A stretch of 12,244 nt of DNA from JACQFK01 sp964604905 (GTDB taxonomy: Bacteria > Planctomycetota > MHYJ01 > JACPRB01). The notes below the pieces were generated by a model. It was not told the DNA's origin and made no database searches. It saw only the letters and a list, made by a program, of their open reading frames with translations. The stretch spans positions 1-12,244 of the forward strand of contig CAZSCC010000637.1 of NCBI GenBank assembly GCA_964604905.1, read 5' to 3'. The position numbers and the translations under genes were made by a program. Shown one piece after another: positions 1 to 9,088 of the stretch. The stretch's first letter is position 1; each line of letters begins with the position of its first letter.

Positions 1-1240
1 CGAAGTCGTCCGTCTCGCCCAGCGTCAGCCCGGGCTTCACCCCGCCCCCCGCCATCCAGATGGAGAAGGCGTTCGGATGGTGGTCGCGGCCGTCGTTGCC
101 CCCCTGGACCATGGGCGTTCGGCCGAATTCGCCGCCCCAGATCACCAGAGCATCGTCGAGAAGCCCGCGCTGCTTGAGGTCCAGGACCAGGGCCGCGCAG
201 GCCCGGTCGGTGTCCTTGCAGTTCTTCTTGAGGTCGGCCACCAGGTTGCCGTGCTGGTCCCACGCCTCGTGGAAGAGCTGGACGAAGCGGACCCCTCGCT
301 CGACCAGGCGCCTGGCGAGGAGACAGTTGTTGGCGAACGACGGCTTGCCCGGCTGGGCGCCGTACAGCTCCAGCGTCTCCTTCGACTCCTTCGTCAGGTC
401 CATCAGCTCCGGCGCGCTCGTCTGCATCCGGAAGGCCATCTCGAACGAGTTGATCCGCGTGGCAATCTCGGGGTCCCCCATCACGTCGAGCCGCTCCTCG
501 TTGAGCTTCCGCACCGCGTCGAGCGACTCCCGCTGGAGCGCGGCGTCCACCCCCGGCGGGTTGGACAGGTAGAGCACCGGATCGCCCGTTCCGCGGAACT
601 GGACGCCCTGGTAGACGGTCGGAAGGAACCCGGAGCCCCAGTTGGAGTTTCCGCCGCTGGGGCCCTTCTTCCCGGAGCTGAAGACCACGAATCCCGGCAG
701 ATCCCTCGACTCGCTGCCCAGGCCGTACGTGACCCACGCGCCGATGCTCGGCCGCCCGAACTGCTGCGCCCCCGTGTTGATCATGATCTGCGCGGGGGCG
801 TGGTTGAAGGCGTCGGTCACCATCGATTTCACGATCGCGATGTCGTCGACGATCCCGGCCAGGTGGGGCAGGAGCTCGGAAATCTCCGCTCCGCACTGCC
901 CGTGCTTGGCGAACTTGAACTTGGGGCCGAGGAGCTTCGAACTCGGGTTGATGAATGCGGCGCGGTAGCCCTTGATGAGCTCCGGCGGGGGCAGCGTCCC
1001 GCTGAACTTCGCGAGCTGCGGCTTGTAATCGAAGAGCTCGAGATGGCTCGGCGCGCCCGCCATGAAGAGATAGATCACGTTCTTCGCCCGGGCGCGGAAG
1101 TGAGGGGCGCGCGGGGCCATGGCGTCGCCCGCCGCGAGGGCCTTTCCGCCCAGGAGGGAGTGGAACGCGAGGGCGCCCATGCCCACGCCGCAGTCCTGGA
1201 GGAACCAGCGGCGGCTGGCGCTGCAGGGGTCGTTCGTCAT
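1..1240 (-). CDS. DUF1501 domain protein, Tat-exported (C-terminus beyond window edge)
   Basis: The reading frame is open from the ATG at 1240 to the left edge, giving 413 visible residues. I estimate that roughly 50-80 C-terminal residues are missing, judging from usual family length. The N-terminus MTNDPCSASRRWFLQDCG carries a twin-arginine motif (S9-R10-R11-W12-F13-L14) followed by a hydrophobic stretch ending near ALAAGDA (residue 40), so the folded protein is probably exported by Tat. Diagnostic DUF1501 motifs are visible: NVIYLFMAGAPSHLELFDYKP (residues 54-74), WGGEFGRTP (368-376) and GRDHHPNAFSIWMAGGG (384-400). The family has an alkaline phosphatase/sulfatase-like fold and no settled biochemical function. 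It is routinely encoded next to PSD1 cytochrome proteins in Planctomycetota, as here: the start lies 4 nt after the upstream stop, with a purine-rich GAAAGAG before it, so the two are probably translated together. The assignment is secure; the substrate is unknown. Confidence 0.93.
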   Translation of the reverse strand, partial: MTNDPCSASRRWFLQDCGVGMGALAFHSLLGGKALAAGDAMAPRAPHFRARAKNVIYLFMAGAPSHLELFDYKPQLAKFSGTLPPPELIKGYRAAFINPSSKLLGPKFKFAKHGQCGAEISELLPHLAGIVDDIAIVKSMVTDAFNHAPAQIMINTGAQQFGRPSIGAWVTYGLGSESRDLPGFVVFSSGKKGPSGGNSNWGSGFLPTVYQGVQFRGTGDPVLYLSNPPGVDAALQRESLDAVRKLNEERLDVMGDPEIATRINSFEMAFRMQTSAPELMDLTKESKETLELYGAQPGKPSFANNCLLARRLVERGVRFVQLFHEAWDQHGNLVADLKKNCKDTDRACAALVLDLKQRGLLDDALVIWGGEFGRTPMVQGGNDGRDHHPNAFSIWMAGGGVKPGLTLGETDDF

Positions 1241-1244
1241 CTCG

Positions 1245-4244
1245 TCACTCTTTCGTGATCGTCTCGTCCAGGTTCAGCAGCACCCGCGCGACCGCCGTCC
1301 AGGCGCCGCCCGGCAGCTCCTTCAGGCGATCCTTCTGACGGGCCAGGAAGTCGAGCAACACGCCCGCTTCCTTCTCCGACGGCGTCCGCCCCGTGCAGCG
1401 GCGGAACGCATAGGTGACCCGCTCGGCATCGGTCGCGCCGCCCTCCGCCTGCGCCTTCGCCCCGAGCGCCCGGGCGCACTCCACGAAGAGCGGTTCGTTC
1501 ATCAGCGTGAGCGCCTGGATCGGCGTGTTGGACCGCGTCCGCCGCACGCAGGAAACGTCTCCATTGGGCGTGTCGAAGGCCTCGAGCGCGGGGTAGGGGA
1601 CCGAGCGGTAGCGGAACGTGTAGAGCGCCCGGCGGTAGCGATCGTCGCCGGTCTCCTCCTTCCACACCTTCGGGCCGTAGCTGGCGGGCGGGACGAAGAG
1701 CGCGGCCGGGGCGGGCGGGTAGACGCTGGGGCCGCCTACCTTCGGGTTGAGGAGGCCGCTGGCCGCCAGCGCGATGTCGCGCAGCACCTCGCCGTCGACG
1801 CGGAAGCGGGGGCCGCGGCCGAGCAGCCGGTTCGAGGGGTCGCGGGCCAGCGCCTCAGCCGTGATGCGGGAGGACTGCTGATAGGCCGACGAGAGCGCGA
1901 TCAGGCGATGGAGCGCCTTGAAACTCCAACCCCTCTCCATGAACTCGACCGCCAGCCAGTCGAGGAGCTCGGGATGGGACGGCGCCTGGGACTGCGAGCC
2001 GAGGTCCTCGCTCGTCGCGACCAGCCCGGTCCCGAAGTAGCTCTGCCAGACCCGATTGACGATCGCCCGTGCCGTCGTGGGCGATTTCCGATCGACCAGC
2101 CATTTCGCGAACGTGAGCCGATCCGCCGCCGCGCCGGAAGGCAGGGGATTCAGGAACGAGGGGACGCCCGCGGAGACCGCCCCGGCCGGCTGGAGGAAGT
2201 CGCCCCGCTTGAGCATCTGGGTGGAGCGCGCCGCGTCCCGCTCCTGGAGCGCGAGCTGCGTGGAGCCTTCGGGATGGGCGCGCCACAGGGTCTCGATCTG
2301 TTCGTTCGCTTCCTTCCACTCCGGAATCAGGGTGCGCCAATACGAGAAGATCGCCCCTTCCTGCGCGGGCGTGCGCCGCTCTTCGGGTACGCCGATCGCG
2401 GCGCGGACCGACGCGGGGAGCGGGTCGGCGACCGGATCGGCCGTGCCCGTGACCGACAGCCGGAACCGCCCGAGATTGTGGTTCTGGTTGTCGTCGCTGT
2501 TCCAGCCGCCGTGGTTCTGCTTCAAATACAGGATCAGGGTCGTGCCGCCTTTGAAGCCCATCGGCTTCTCCGGCACGAAGACCGCCTTCCGCGGCTGATT
2601 GCGCCGCCCCGGTCCCGAGTCCGTGCCCCAGGCGGTCTCGTCCTTTCCGTCGATCGCGAACGCGACGGGTCCGGTGCTGCGCTTCTTGTTGCTCTTGTCG
2701 TCGTAGATCGCGTCGAGCGGCTTCTCCGGAAGCTCGACGTCCGACGTGGCGGAGACGATCTTGACCTTGACCGGTTTCGCCGAGCCGTCGGCGGGGGCGG
2801 CCTCGATCTCGAACTCGGTGAGCGCGGCGGTCCCCTTGACCGAGCGGCCCGGGCCGTTGCGCGGCAGGTTCGGGTCGTTCAGCAACTCCAGCCGGAATCC
2901 CGTGACGGCGTCCAGCTCCGTGTTCACGGTCAGCTTCACTTTGTGCTTGGTGGGCGCGTAGCCCTGGGCGAGGAACGAGCCGTCCGCGGAAGGGATGTAC
3001 TTCTGGCCGCCGGACGAGATGTCGTCCACCTCGGGTCGGATCACCGTCCACGCGGGTTGCCCGTCGCGGACTCCCGCCTCCCACGTCCTCATCTTCTGCC
3101 GCCATCCGGGGTCCGGGTGACGCAGGCCCTCTTCGATCTCCCGGACCTTCCCGAGGAGCGTCGCGCGCTCCATCGTCTCGGCCGGCGTGTAGACGGTGAT
3201 GCACGACTCGTTCGCGTTGTTCAGGAACGCGAACATGCGGTAGTACTCCTCATGGGTCAGCGGGTCGAACTTGTGGCTGTGGCATTGGGCGCATTGGATG
3301 GTGAGGCCGAGCACGCCACGGCCGATCGCGTCCATCCGGTCGAACATCGCCTCCATGCGGAACTGCTCGGGGTCGACGCCTCCCTCCTCGTTGACCATCG
3401 AGTTGCGAAGGAATCCGGTGGCGACGACCTGGTCCTGCGCGGCGTTGGGGAGGAGATCGCCTGCGATCTGCTCGATGACGAAGCGGTCGTAGGGGAGATC
3501 GCGGTTGAGCGCCCCGATGACCCACTCGCGGTAGAACCATGCCTCGCGCGGCTTGTCCTTCTCGAAGCCGTCGGAGTCCGCGTAGCGGGCGGCGTCCAGC
3601 CAGTGGCGGCCCCAGCGCTCCCCGTAGTGCGGCGAGGCGAGGAGCCGATCGACCTGGCGCTCGATCGCGCCGGGGCGCGCGTCGGCGAGGAAGGCGTCGA
3701 TCTCCTGCGGGGTCGGCGGGAGGCCGATCAGGTCGAGGCTCAGTCGGCGGAGGAGGGTCTCTCGTGCCCCCGGCGGCGACGGCGTCATCCCCTCGCGCTC
3801 GAGGCGAGAGAGGAGGAAGGCGTCGATCGGCGTCCGGAGCCACTCCTTCCGCTTCACCTCGGGGACGGGCGGTCGCTCGGGAGGGACGAACGCCCAGTGG
3901 TCGGACCAGACGGCACCCTGCGCGATCCACTTCCGGATCGTCTCGATCTGCTTCGGCGTGAGCTTCTTCCCCGATTTTCCGGGGGGCATGCGCTCCTCGG
4001 CGTCCTTCGTGACCAGGCGCCGGATGGCCTCGCTTTGCTCGGGCTTTCCGGGGACGAAGGCCTGGTGGCCGTCCATGACCTTGAAGGCGTCGGCCTTGCG
4101 GTCGAGCCGGAACTCCCCCTTGCGGCCCTTCTCGTCCGGGCCGTGGCAGAGGAAGCAGTTGTCCGAAAGGATGGGCCGGACGTCGCGGCGGAAGTCTACC
4201 GGGTCGTCGGCCTGGATCATCAGGAGCAGGAAAGTGCCGAGCAT
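1245..4244 (-). CDS. PSCyt1-PSCyt2(DUF1549)-PSD1(DUF1553) planctomycete cytochrome protein
   Basis: A complete 999-residue protein of normal family length. Residues 1-12 (MLGTFLLLMIQA) form a short hydrophobic leader. PSCyt1 follows (about 15-115) with a c-type heme motif C30-F-L-C33-H34 and MPPG at 86-89, where M86 may be the distal ligand. PSCyt2/DUF1549 spans about 135-345 and contains a second heme-like motif C318-A-Q-C321-H322 before SHKFDPLTHEEYYRMFAFLNN. Residues about 395-600 are beta-rich and end in the discoidin-like stretch AIDGKDETAWGTDSG...HNLGRFRLSVTG. PSD1/DUF1553 covers about 680-965, with RLTFAKWLV, NRVWQSYFGTGLV, RTRSNTPIQALTLMNEP and RRCTGRTPSEKE. Such proteins are thought to be periplasmic redox/glycan-related enzymes, but no reaction has been established as far as I know. 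It lies 63 nt after the WD40 gene and 4 nt before the DUF1501 gene. The ATG is the only ATG/GTG/TTG in frame after the WD40 stop and has a good ribosome-binding site. Confidence 0.96.
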   Translation of the reverse strand: MLGTFLLLMIQADDPVDFRRDVRPILSDNCFLCHGPDEKGRKGEFRLDRKADAFKVMDGHQAFVPGKPEQSEAIRRLVTKDAEERMPPGKSGKKLTPKQIETIRKWIAQGAVWSDHWAFVPPERPPVPEVKRKEWLRTPIDAFLLSRLEREGMTPSPPGARETLLRRLSLDLIGLPPTPQEIDAFLADARPGAIERQVDRLLASPHYGERWGRHWLDAARYADSDGFEKDKPREAWFYREWVIGALNRDLPYDRFVIEQIAGDLLPNAAQDQVVATGFLRNSMVNEEGGVDPEQFRMEAMFDRMDAIGRGVLGLTIQCAQCHSHKFDPLTHEEYYRMFAFLNNANESCITVYTPAETMERATLLGKVREIEEGLRHPDPGWRQKMRTWEAGVRDGQPAWTVIRPEVDDISSGGQKYIPSADGSFLAQGYAPTKHKVKLTVNTELDAVTGFRLELLNDPNLPRNGPGRSVKGTAALTEFEIEAAPADGSAKPVKVKIVSATSDVELPEKPLDAIYDDKSNKKRSTGPVAFAIDGKDETAWGTDSGPGRRNQPRKAVFVPEKPMGFKGGTTLILYLKQNHGGWNSDDNQNHNLGRFRLSVTGTADPVADPLPASVRAAIGVPEERRTPAQEGAIFSYWRTLIPEWKEANEQIETLWRAHPEGSTQLALQERDAARSTQMLKRGDFLQPAGAVSAGVPSFLNPLPSGAAADRLTFAKWLVDRKSPTTARAIVNRVWQSYFGTGLVATSEDLGSQSQAPSHPELLDWLAVEFMERGWSFKALHRLIALSSAYQQSSRITAEALARDPSNRLLGRGPRFRVDGEVLRDIALAASGLLNPKVGGPSVYPPAPAALFVPPASYGPKVWKEETGDDRYRRALYTFRYRSVPYPALEAFDTPNGDVSCVRRTRSNTPIQALTLMNEPLFVECARALGAKAQAEGGATDAERVTYAFRRCTGRTPSEKEAGVLLDFLARQKDRLKELPGGAWTAVARVLLNLDETITKE

Positions 4245-4253
4245 CGTGCTGTT

Positions 4254-4259
4254 CTCCCC
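4254..4259 (-). promoter_or_regulatory. Ribosome-binding site of the PSD1 gene
   Basis: GGGGAG lies 9 nt before the ATG at 4244. It matters because the frame is open all the way back to the WD40 stop codon, and this site supports independent initiation at 4244 rather than readthrough. Confidence 0.6.
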
Positions 4260-4307
4260 GAGTAGCTTAGCCGTTCGCGCCGATTGAGGTAGAGAAAACT
4301 CCGGCGC

Positions 4308-5267
4308 TCACCTCTTGAGCTTCCAGAAATACAGGGGGCCGGTCGTCTTCTTGTCCTTCGGCGCATCCTTGGCGATGAACAGGCCTCCCGCGAGGAGCGT
4401 CTTCGCATCGGCCGCGATCTCGACGAAGCTCGCTACGAACACGCCCGTCGAGGGGGGGCGGTAGACGTAGGTCTTCGTGCCGGTCTTCGTGTCCCAGAAT
4501 TCGATCCCGGCGTCCGCGACCAGGGCCATCATGGCGCCGTCGCGGCTGAAGGCGATCTGCGGGTCGGCCTCATACCCTCCGGAGAGGAGCTTCCGTTCCC
4601 GGCCGGTCTCGACGTCCCAGATCCGGACCGTGTGGTCGCTTCCGGCGGTCACGAGGGTCCGCCCGTCGGGGCTGAACGAAAGCGCCGTGACCTTGTCGTC
4701 GTGGCCGGCGAACCTCTGGATTTCTTTCTCCTTCTCGACGTCCCAGAGACGGATCGTCCGGTCGGGCATCGGCACGGCGAGGAGCGCGCCGTCTGCGCCC
4801 AGCGCGCGCCAGATCGTGTCCTTCGTCATCGGGAGGTCGAAGGACTTCGATTTCCGGCCGCCCTTCAGCTCCCAGCGGGCGACGCTGAGCGCCTGGGGTC
4901 GGGTCGAGACCGTGGTGAGCGTCTTCCCGTCGCGGCTGTAGGCCAGGTGGGCCGTCCACCCCGTGTCGAGCTTCTGCGTCTGGCCGCCGCTGGCGGGATC
5001 CCATAAGGTCGTCGCGAATGCGCCGCCGACGGCGACGCTCGTCCCGTCGGCGTTCATCGCGAGCCCTTCCGCTTTGTCGGCGAGGGTGTGGAGGAGTTTC
5101 CCGGTGTCGACGATCCAGACCTTGGCTGTCCGGTCGGGGGCGCCGCGGGTCACGAGGAGTTTTCCGTCGGGCGTGAGCCGCGCATCATCGGTGCTGCCCG
5201 CGTGGGGATGAAGCGCCCGCGACGGGAACTCCTGAGCGGCGAGGGCCAGCAGCAAGGCCAGGATCAT
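4308..5267 (-). CDS. Secreted WD40-repeat beta-propeller protein
   Basis: 319 residues. The N-terminus MILALLLALAAQEFPSR looks like a short signal peptide with likely cleavage after ALAA (residue 11), although it lacks the usual basic residue at the start. Seven WD40 blades can be counted from their closing strands: AKVWIVDTG (48-56), ATTLWDPASG (85-94), VARWELKGG (129-137), TIRLWDVEK (171-179), TVRIWDVETG (213-222), IEFWDTKTG (255-263) and LYFWKLKR (312-319). The fifth, GHDDKVTALSFSPDGRTLV followed by TAGSDHTVRIWD, is textbook. Seven blades form a complete propeller, so the protein is probably a scaffold or binding partner rather than an enzyme. The start lies 10 nt after the LamG gene stop, with only a weak ribosome site, suggesting reinitiation within one mRNA. 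The likely partner is the PSD1 protein encoded next; that is inference from the neighbourhood. Confidence 0.93.
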   Translation of the reverse strand: MILALLLALAAQEFPSRALHPHAGSTDDARLTPDGKLLVTRGAPDRTAKVWIVDTGKLLHTLADKAEGLAMNADGTSVAVGGAFATTLWDPASGGQTQKLDTGWTAHLAYSRDGKTLTTVSTRPQALSVARWELKGGRKSKSFDLPMTKDTIWRALGADGALLAVPMPDRTIRLWDVEKEKEIQRFAGHDDKVTALSFSPDGRTLVTAGSDHTVRIWDVETGRERKLLSGGYEADPQIAFSRDGAMMALVADAGIEFWDTKTGTKTYVYRPPSTGVFVASFVEIAADAKTLLAGGLFIAKDAPKDKKTTGPLYFWKLKR

Positions 5268-5277
5268 CCCGGACAGT

Positions 5278-8200
5278 CTACTTCGTGACGCGCCAGATTT
5301 CGAGGCCGCAGAAGTTCGCGTCCCCCCCGCGCGCGCTGACGTCGATCACGCCGTCGGTCACGTCCACGAACCAGGGGCCCAGCCGTTCCCACCGGCCTGC
5401 GGGGCCGCTCGCGTACTTCGAGAGCACGACCTTGCCGCGGATCAGGAGATCGAACGTTTCGGACGCAGCGTCCTCGACCACGTAGAGATAGACCTGGTAG
5501 CTCCCGTTGGGGACCGGATTGAGCGCGACCGAGGTCCCCTCCTTCGCATGCACGTAGGCTCGGAGCATCGCGCCGCGGGCGGGATCGGCGGGCGGGATGA
5601 GTTCGGCCTCCAGTTTGTCGACCGGTTCGCCCTTCACCGCCAGGTTGCGCGCGTTCTTCGCCTCGAAGGGGAGCCCGTCGATCTTGACCGCCGCGCCGCC
5701 CAGGTTGATCGCGCGGTAGAGCTCAGCGTTCCCCACGCGGATCGTGACGGGCGCGGAGACGTAGACCGCTCCCGCCTTGTCGGTCGCGCGTGCGGTGAGC
5801 GTATACATCCCCGAGGAGACCGAGCGCCACCCGTAGACCCACGGCGCGACCGTGTCGGCGCCCAGAAGGTGCGAGCCCTGGTAGAACTCGACCTTGGCGA
5901 CGCGGCCGTCCCCTCCGGCCACGGCGGCGGACATCGTGACCGTCGCGCCCGCGTCGAAGCGCTCGCTTGGGGCGGGGCTCGAGAGGGTCACCGCGAGGGG
6001 GCCCTGCGCGGCGGCGCCGGAGAGGATCCGGACATCGTTGGCGGTCAGCGCCCGCGCATAGATCCTGACGTCGTCGAGGGCGCCGTCCGCAGCCCAGCGG
6101 CCCGTCTGGGCTCCGGGGGCGCCGATCCCGATCTTCCACGTCTCGGCCCCGAACTCGTGCGCGACCGCGTTCGCCGCGAAGGTCACGGTGCTCTCGAGCT
6201 TACCGTTGACGTAGAGCCTCAGCGAGCCTTCGGTGCGGCTGACGACGCCTGCCACGTGATGGAAGCCGCCGGGCGGGGACGTGCCCGGGGCGACGGCGCT
6301 CAAGCCCGTGTTGTTGCCCAGCGCGTGGTTCATCGTGAACTTTTGGTCGGCGCCGTACTTGAGGCCCTCGACGCCGGCCTTCATGAGGACGGCGTAGGCG
6401 CCGTCGTTGGCGGAGGGCTCGGCGCCTGCGGGCCTGGAGTTCGGCCGGATCCAGGCGGCGATCGTGAAGTTTCCCTCCTGCACCTTCTCGAGCGTGGGCG
6501 AGGTGGGCAGGTTGACGTAACGATCCTTCCCGTCGAGCAGGATGGCGAGGCCCGCCTTGCCCGGGCCGCGGGGAGGATCTCCGACGAGGATGCCCGTGTT
6601 GTCGTTGCCCGACGCATCGGTCGCCGTCCCTCCGGCTTCATCCAGCTTCCAGTGGCCCACCAGGGCCGGGTCGCGCGGCTCGGCGGCCGGGACCGCGGGG
6701 CCCGGGGTGTCGGCGACGTCCGCCGGTCCCTTGACGAGCGCCTTCATCTCCGCGTCGCCGGGAGGCATCGTGCGCGCCGCGCTTACGACGGCGTGGGCGA
6801 CCGAGAAGCCTTTCGACTGGGTGAGGAGGCGGACCGTCTTGAGCCCCGCCGCCGCGTACTTCGGGAGCGGGATGGAGATCCACTCCCAGCGCTTGGGTTC
6901 CTTGGGGCCGCCGTGCTGGTCGTGCCTCTGCTTGAGGAAGATCGAATGGCTGACGGGGAGGGAGACCCCCGACCCGGGGTCGACCGAATAGACCTGCCGC
7001 GTCTTGGGGTCGGTATAGGTCAGGTCGGTGGTCTGGAGGTAGGAGGCGAACGTCTCCAGACAGCACCCTCCCGCGTAGACCCAGCAGCGGTAGGGCGCGT
7101 CGGGGAAGGCGTAGAACGAGAAATCGATCGTGTTCTCCCGCCCGCGCTCGTCGGGTGAGTCGGCGTCGGACGTCCAGCAGGGCCCGGCCTTCGGATGGCG
7201 CGACGGCTTGAAGGTGCCGGCGCCGGCGAGGTCGTCGCTCAGGAAGACGTACTCCTTCCCGGTCTCGCGCTGCGCGGAGAGGTGGGCCCGCTTGACGCGG
7301 ACGAGGGCGGTGTCGGCGTACTCGTTGAGGAGCGCGCGGTACTTCTCGATCGCCGCGCCGCGGGTGCGCACCTGCCGGCGCTCGCGTTCGGCGGCGAAGT
7401 AGATCTTGCGCGCCGCGACCTCCTTCCGGGCGCTCTCGGTCGCGGGGTTGAATCGCGTCTCCGCGAGCCTTGCCGCGTACGACCAGTACTTCCACGGGAT
7501 CTGGTCGCTCGGGCCCGCCAGGAGCGCGCGGGCGCCGTCGACGTCGGCCTCCAGGAGGCAGAGGAAGGCGGCGGCCTTGTTGTCCGTCTCGGGCTTCCGG
7601 TCCGCACGGCGCTTGAAGGCGTCGCCGAGGCAGCGCGCGGTGAGTTCGGAGAGTTCGACCAGGAAGGGCTCGCCTCCGCGGAGGACCTCGACGCCCGCGC
7701 GGTCGGCCCGCACGACGGGCTCGCTGATCTTGACGGGGATGTTGAGCTCGTCGAGGTACTCGAGGGAGAGCTTCTCGCCGCGGGGCGCGGCGGAGAGCGC
7801 CTGGACCGCCTCGCGCCAGGCGGCCGCGGCGAGCTTGAGCAAGGCCTGGTCGGCCTGGGCCTCCGCCTTGAGGTCGGCTTCCGTGAGGGGCGCGCCCGCC
7901 CTTTCGAGGGCGGCCAGGGCGGCCTCGTAGTCCCGCAGGCCGGCGAACGCGAGGGCGTCCTGCCACAGCTTCTGGTAAGTCTTGGCTTCCTCGCTCAGGG
8001 GTTTGAGGTCGGACGGCGTCGGGGGCACGGAGGGCGGGGTCGCGTCGGCGCCGCCCGGGGTGGCGAGCGATCGGTCGAGCTCCTTGGAGAAGGCGGGGAT
8101 GCCCCACTTGGCCACGCGGTCGGCGATCGCTTTGAGCTCCGCCTCGGCCTTCCGGTGCTTGGCGTCGAGCGCCTTGTCCCGGAGGGGGAGGAAGGCCTTC

Positions 8201-9054
8201 CACGCGTCCTTGACGTTGACGTCGCGGACGCGCATGTCGATCCCCGTGGTCCATTCGCCCGAGGAGTGGCGCAGGCGGGCCTTTTCGAGGAGATCGATCG
8301 CGCGGCCGAACTCCTCCTTCTCGACGGCGGCCCGGACCTCCTGGTCGATCGACGCGAGGTCCATGACGACGAGGTCCTTGAGCTTGAGCTGGACTTCCTC
8401 GAGTTCCTTCTTCGCGGCGCCCGCGAGGGAGCTGCCTTCGCATTCGAAGAGTGCCTTCCGGTGAAGGTCGACCTGTTCGGCGAAGGGGGCCTTGGCCTTC
8501 ACCGCCTCGCGGGCCTTGTCGAGCGCGGCCTTGGCGGCCGATTCCTTCTTGGATTCGACGACCGGTTTGACCGCCGGCTCGCCCTTGGTGGCGTAGACCT
8601 TTACGCCCGGCTCGTTCGCGGCCGCGGTCACGGGGGGAGGGGGAGTCTTCGAGTCTGAGAGTTCGTGGGAGCCGACCAGGAAGTAGAGGACGGCGAGCGC
8701 GCCGAGGAGCGCGACCGCCCCGATGAAGAAGACCAGCCCCGTGTGGTTCGCCGGGGCGGGTCGCGGGGCGGCGGAGGGCGAGGAGGGGCGGGGCACGGCC
8801 GGGACCCGCAAGGCGGTGCCGGAGCCGCTCCGGGGCGCCGCCGGAGCGGGGGGCCGCTGGGCGCGCTGGTCCCGGGCGTTCTTGATCTGAACGAGGATCT
8901 GCTCCTGCTCCTTGAAGGAGAGCGGGGCGATGATCTCTCCCAGGCAGCCCCCGCAGGCGATCTGGTCGCGCACGCGAACGGCGTCGCCGGTCTCGAAATC
9001 GTCGCTGTTGAGGCGGGACTGGCAGCGGGAGCAGTAGTAGTATTCGCGACCCAT
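5278..9054 (-). CDS. Giant membrane protein: zinc ribbon, TM, TPR-like helices, CBM-like, LamG, Ig-like and malectin-like domains
   Basis: 1258 residues. Order from the sequence: an N-terminal zinc ribbon with C8-X2-C11 and C34-X2-C37; a Pro/Ala/Ser-rich linker (66-104); one transmembrane helix, LVFFIGAVALLGALAVLYFLV (107-127); a charged helical region (165-420) with TPR-like units such as EEFGRAIDLLEKAR (247-260) and RDYEAALAALERAG (374-387); a beta-rich CBM-like domain (about 600-765) with Cys-rich CWVYAGGCC; LamG/concanavalin-like (797-1010) beginning VGHWKLDEAGGTATDASGN; an Ig-like domain (1018-1107); and a malectin-like C-terminal domain (1110-1257). With no signal peptide, the ribbon is probably cytoplasmic and about 1130 residues lie outside. 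The role is probably carbohydrate or surface-polymer binding; no catalytic motif was recognised. The ATG at 9054 has AAGG 10 nt upstream. It is the first gene of the four-gene unit. Domain names beyond LamG are pattern-based. Confidence 0.9.
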   Translation of the reverse strand: MGREYYYCSRCQSRLNSDDFETGDAVRVRDQIACGGCLGEIIAPLSFKEQEQILVQIKNARDQRAQRPPAPAAPRSGSGTALRVPAVPRPSSPSAAPRPAPANHTGLVFFIGAVALLGALAVLYFLVGSHELSDSKTPPPPVTAAANEPGVKVYATKGEPAVKPVVESKKESAAKAALDKAREAVKAKAPFAEQVDLHRKALFECEGSSLAGAAKKELEEVQLKLKDLVVMDLASIDQEVRAAVEKEEFGRAIDLLEKARLRHSSGEWTTGIDMRVRDVNVKDAWKAFLPLRDKALDAKHRKAEAELKAIADRVAKWGIPAFSKELDRSLATPGGADATPPSVPPTPSDLKPLSEEAKTYQKLWQDALAFAGLRDYEAALAALERAGAPLTEADLKAEAQADQALLKLAAAAWREAVQALSAAPRGEKLSLEYLDELNIPVKISEPVVRADRAGVEVLRGGEPFLVELSELTARCLGDAFKRRADRKPETDNKAAAFLCLLEADVDGARALLAGPSDQIPWKYWSYAARLAETRFNPATESARKEVAARKIYFAAERERRQVRTRGAAIEKYRALLNEYADTALVRVKRAHLSAQRETGKEYVFLSDDLAGAGTFKPSRHPKAGPCWTSDADSPDERGRENTIDFSFYAFPDAPYRCWVYAGGCCLETFASYLQTTDLTYTDPKTRQVYSVDPGSGVSLPVSHSIFLKQRHDQHGGPKEPKRWEWISIPLPKYAAAGLKTVRLLTQSKGFSVAHAVVSAARTMPPGDAEMKALVKGPADVADTPGPAVPAAEPRDPALVGHWKLDEAGGTATDASGNDNTGILVGDPPRGPGKAGLAILLDGKDRYVNLPTSPTLEKVQEGNFTIAAWIRPNSRPAGAEPSANDGAYAVLMKAGVEGLKYGADQKFTMNHALGNNTGLSAVAPGTSPPGGFHHVAGVVSRTEGSLRLYVNGKLESTVTFAANAVAHEFGAETWKIGIGAPGAQTGRWAADGALDDVRIYARALTANDVRILSGAAAQGPLAVTLSSPAPSERFDAGATVTMSAAVAGGDGRVAKVEFYQGSHLLGADTVAPWVYGWRSVSSGMYTLTARATDKAGAVYVSAPVTIRVGNAELYRAINLGGAAVKIDGLPFEAKNARNLAVKGEPVDKLEAELIPPADPARGAMLRAYVHAKEGTSVALNPVPNGSYQVYLYVVEDAASETFDLLIRGKVVLSKYASGPAGRWERLGPWFVDVTDGVIDVSARGGDANFCGLEIWRVTK

Positions 9055-9088
9055 ACGGACTCAACCTTGAATGCCGAGGTTGCCTATT

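Noticed and set aside
1119..4265. A 1048-codon open frame on the plus strand, opposite the PSD1 gene
   Set aside because: It mirrors the PSD1 gene, is full of Arg, Gly and Leu from GC-rich complementary codons, and shows no domain motif. The minus-strand frame has heme motifs and family signatures throughout.
5548..7158. A 536-codon plus-strand open frame, with further long ones at 77-1258, 7195-8658 and 9221-10087
   Set aside because: All lie opposite recognisable minus-strand domains and have the biased composition expected of shadow frames in high-GC DNA.
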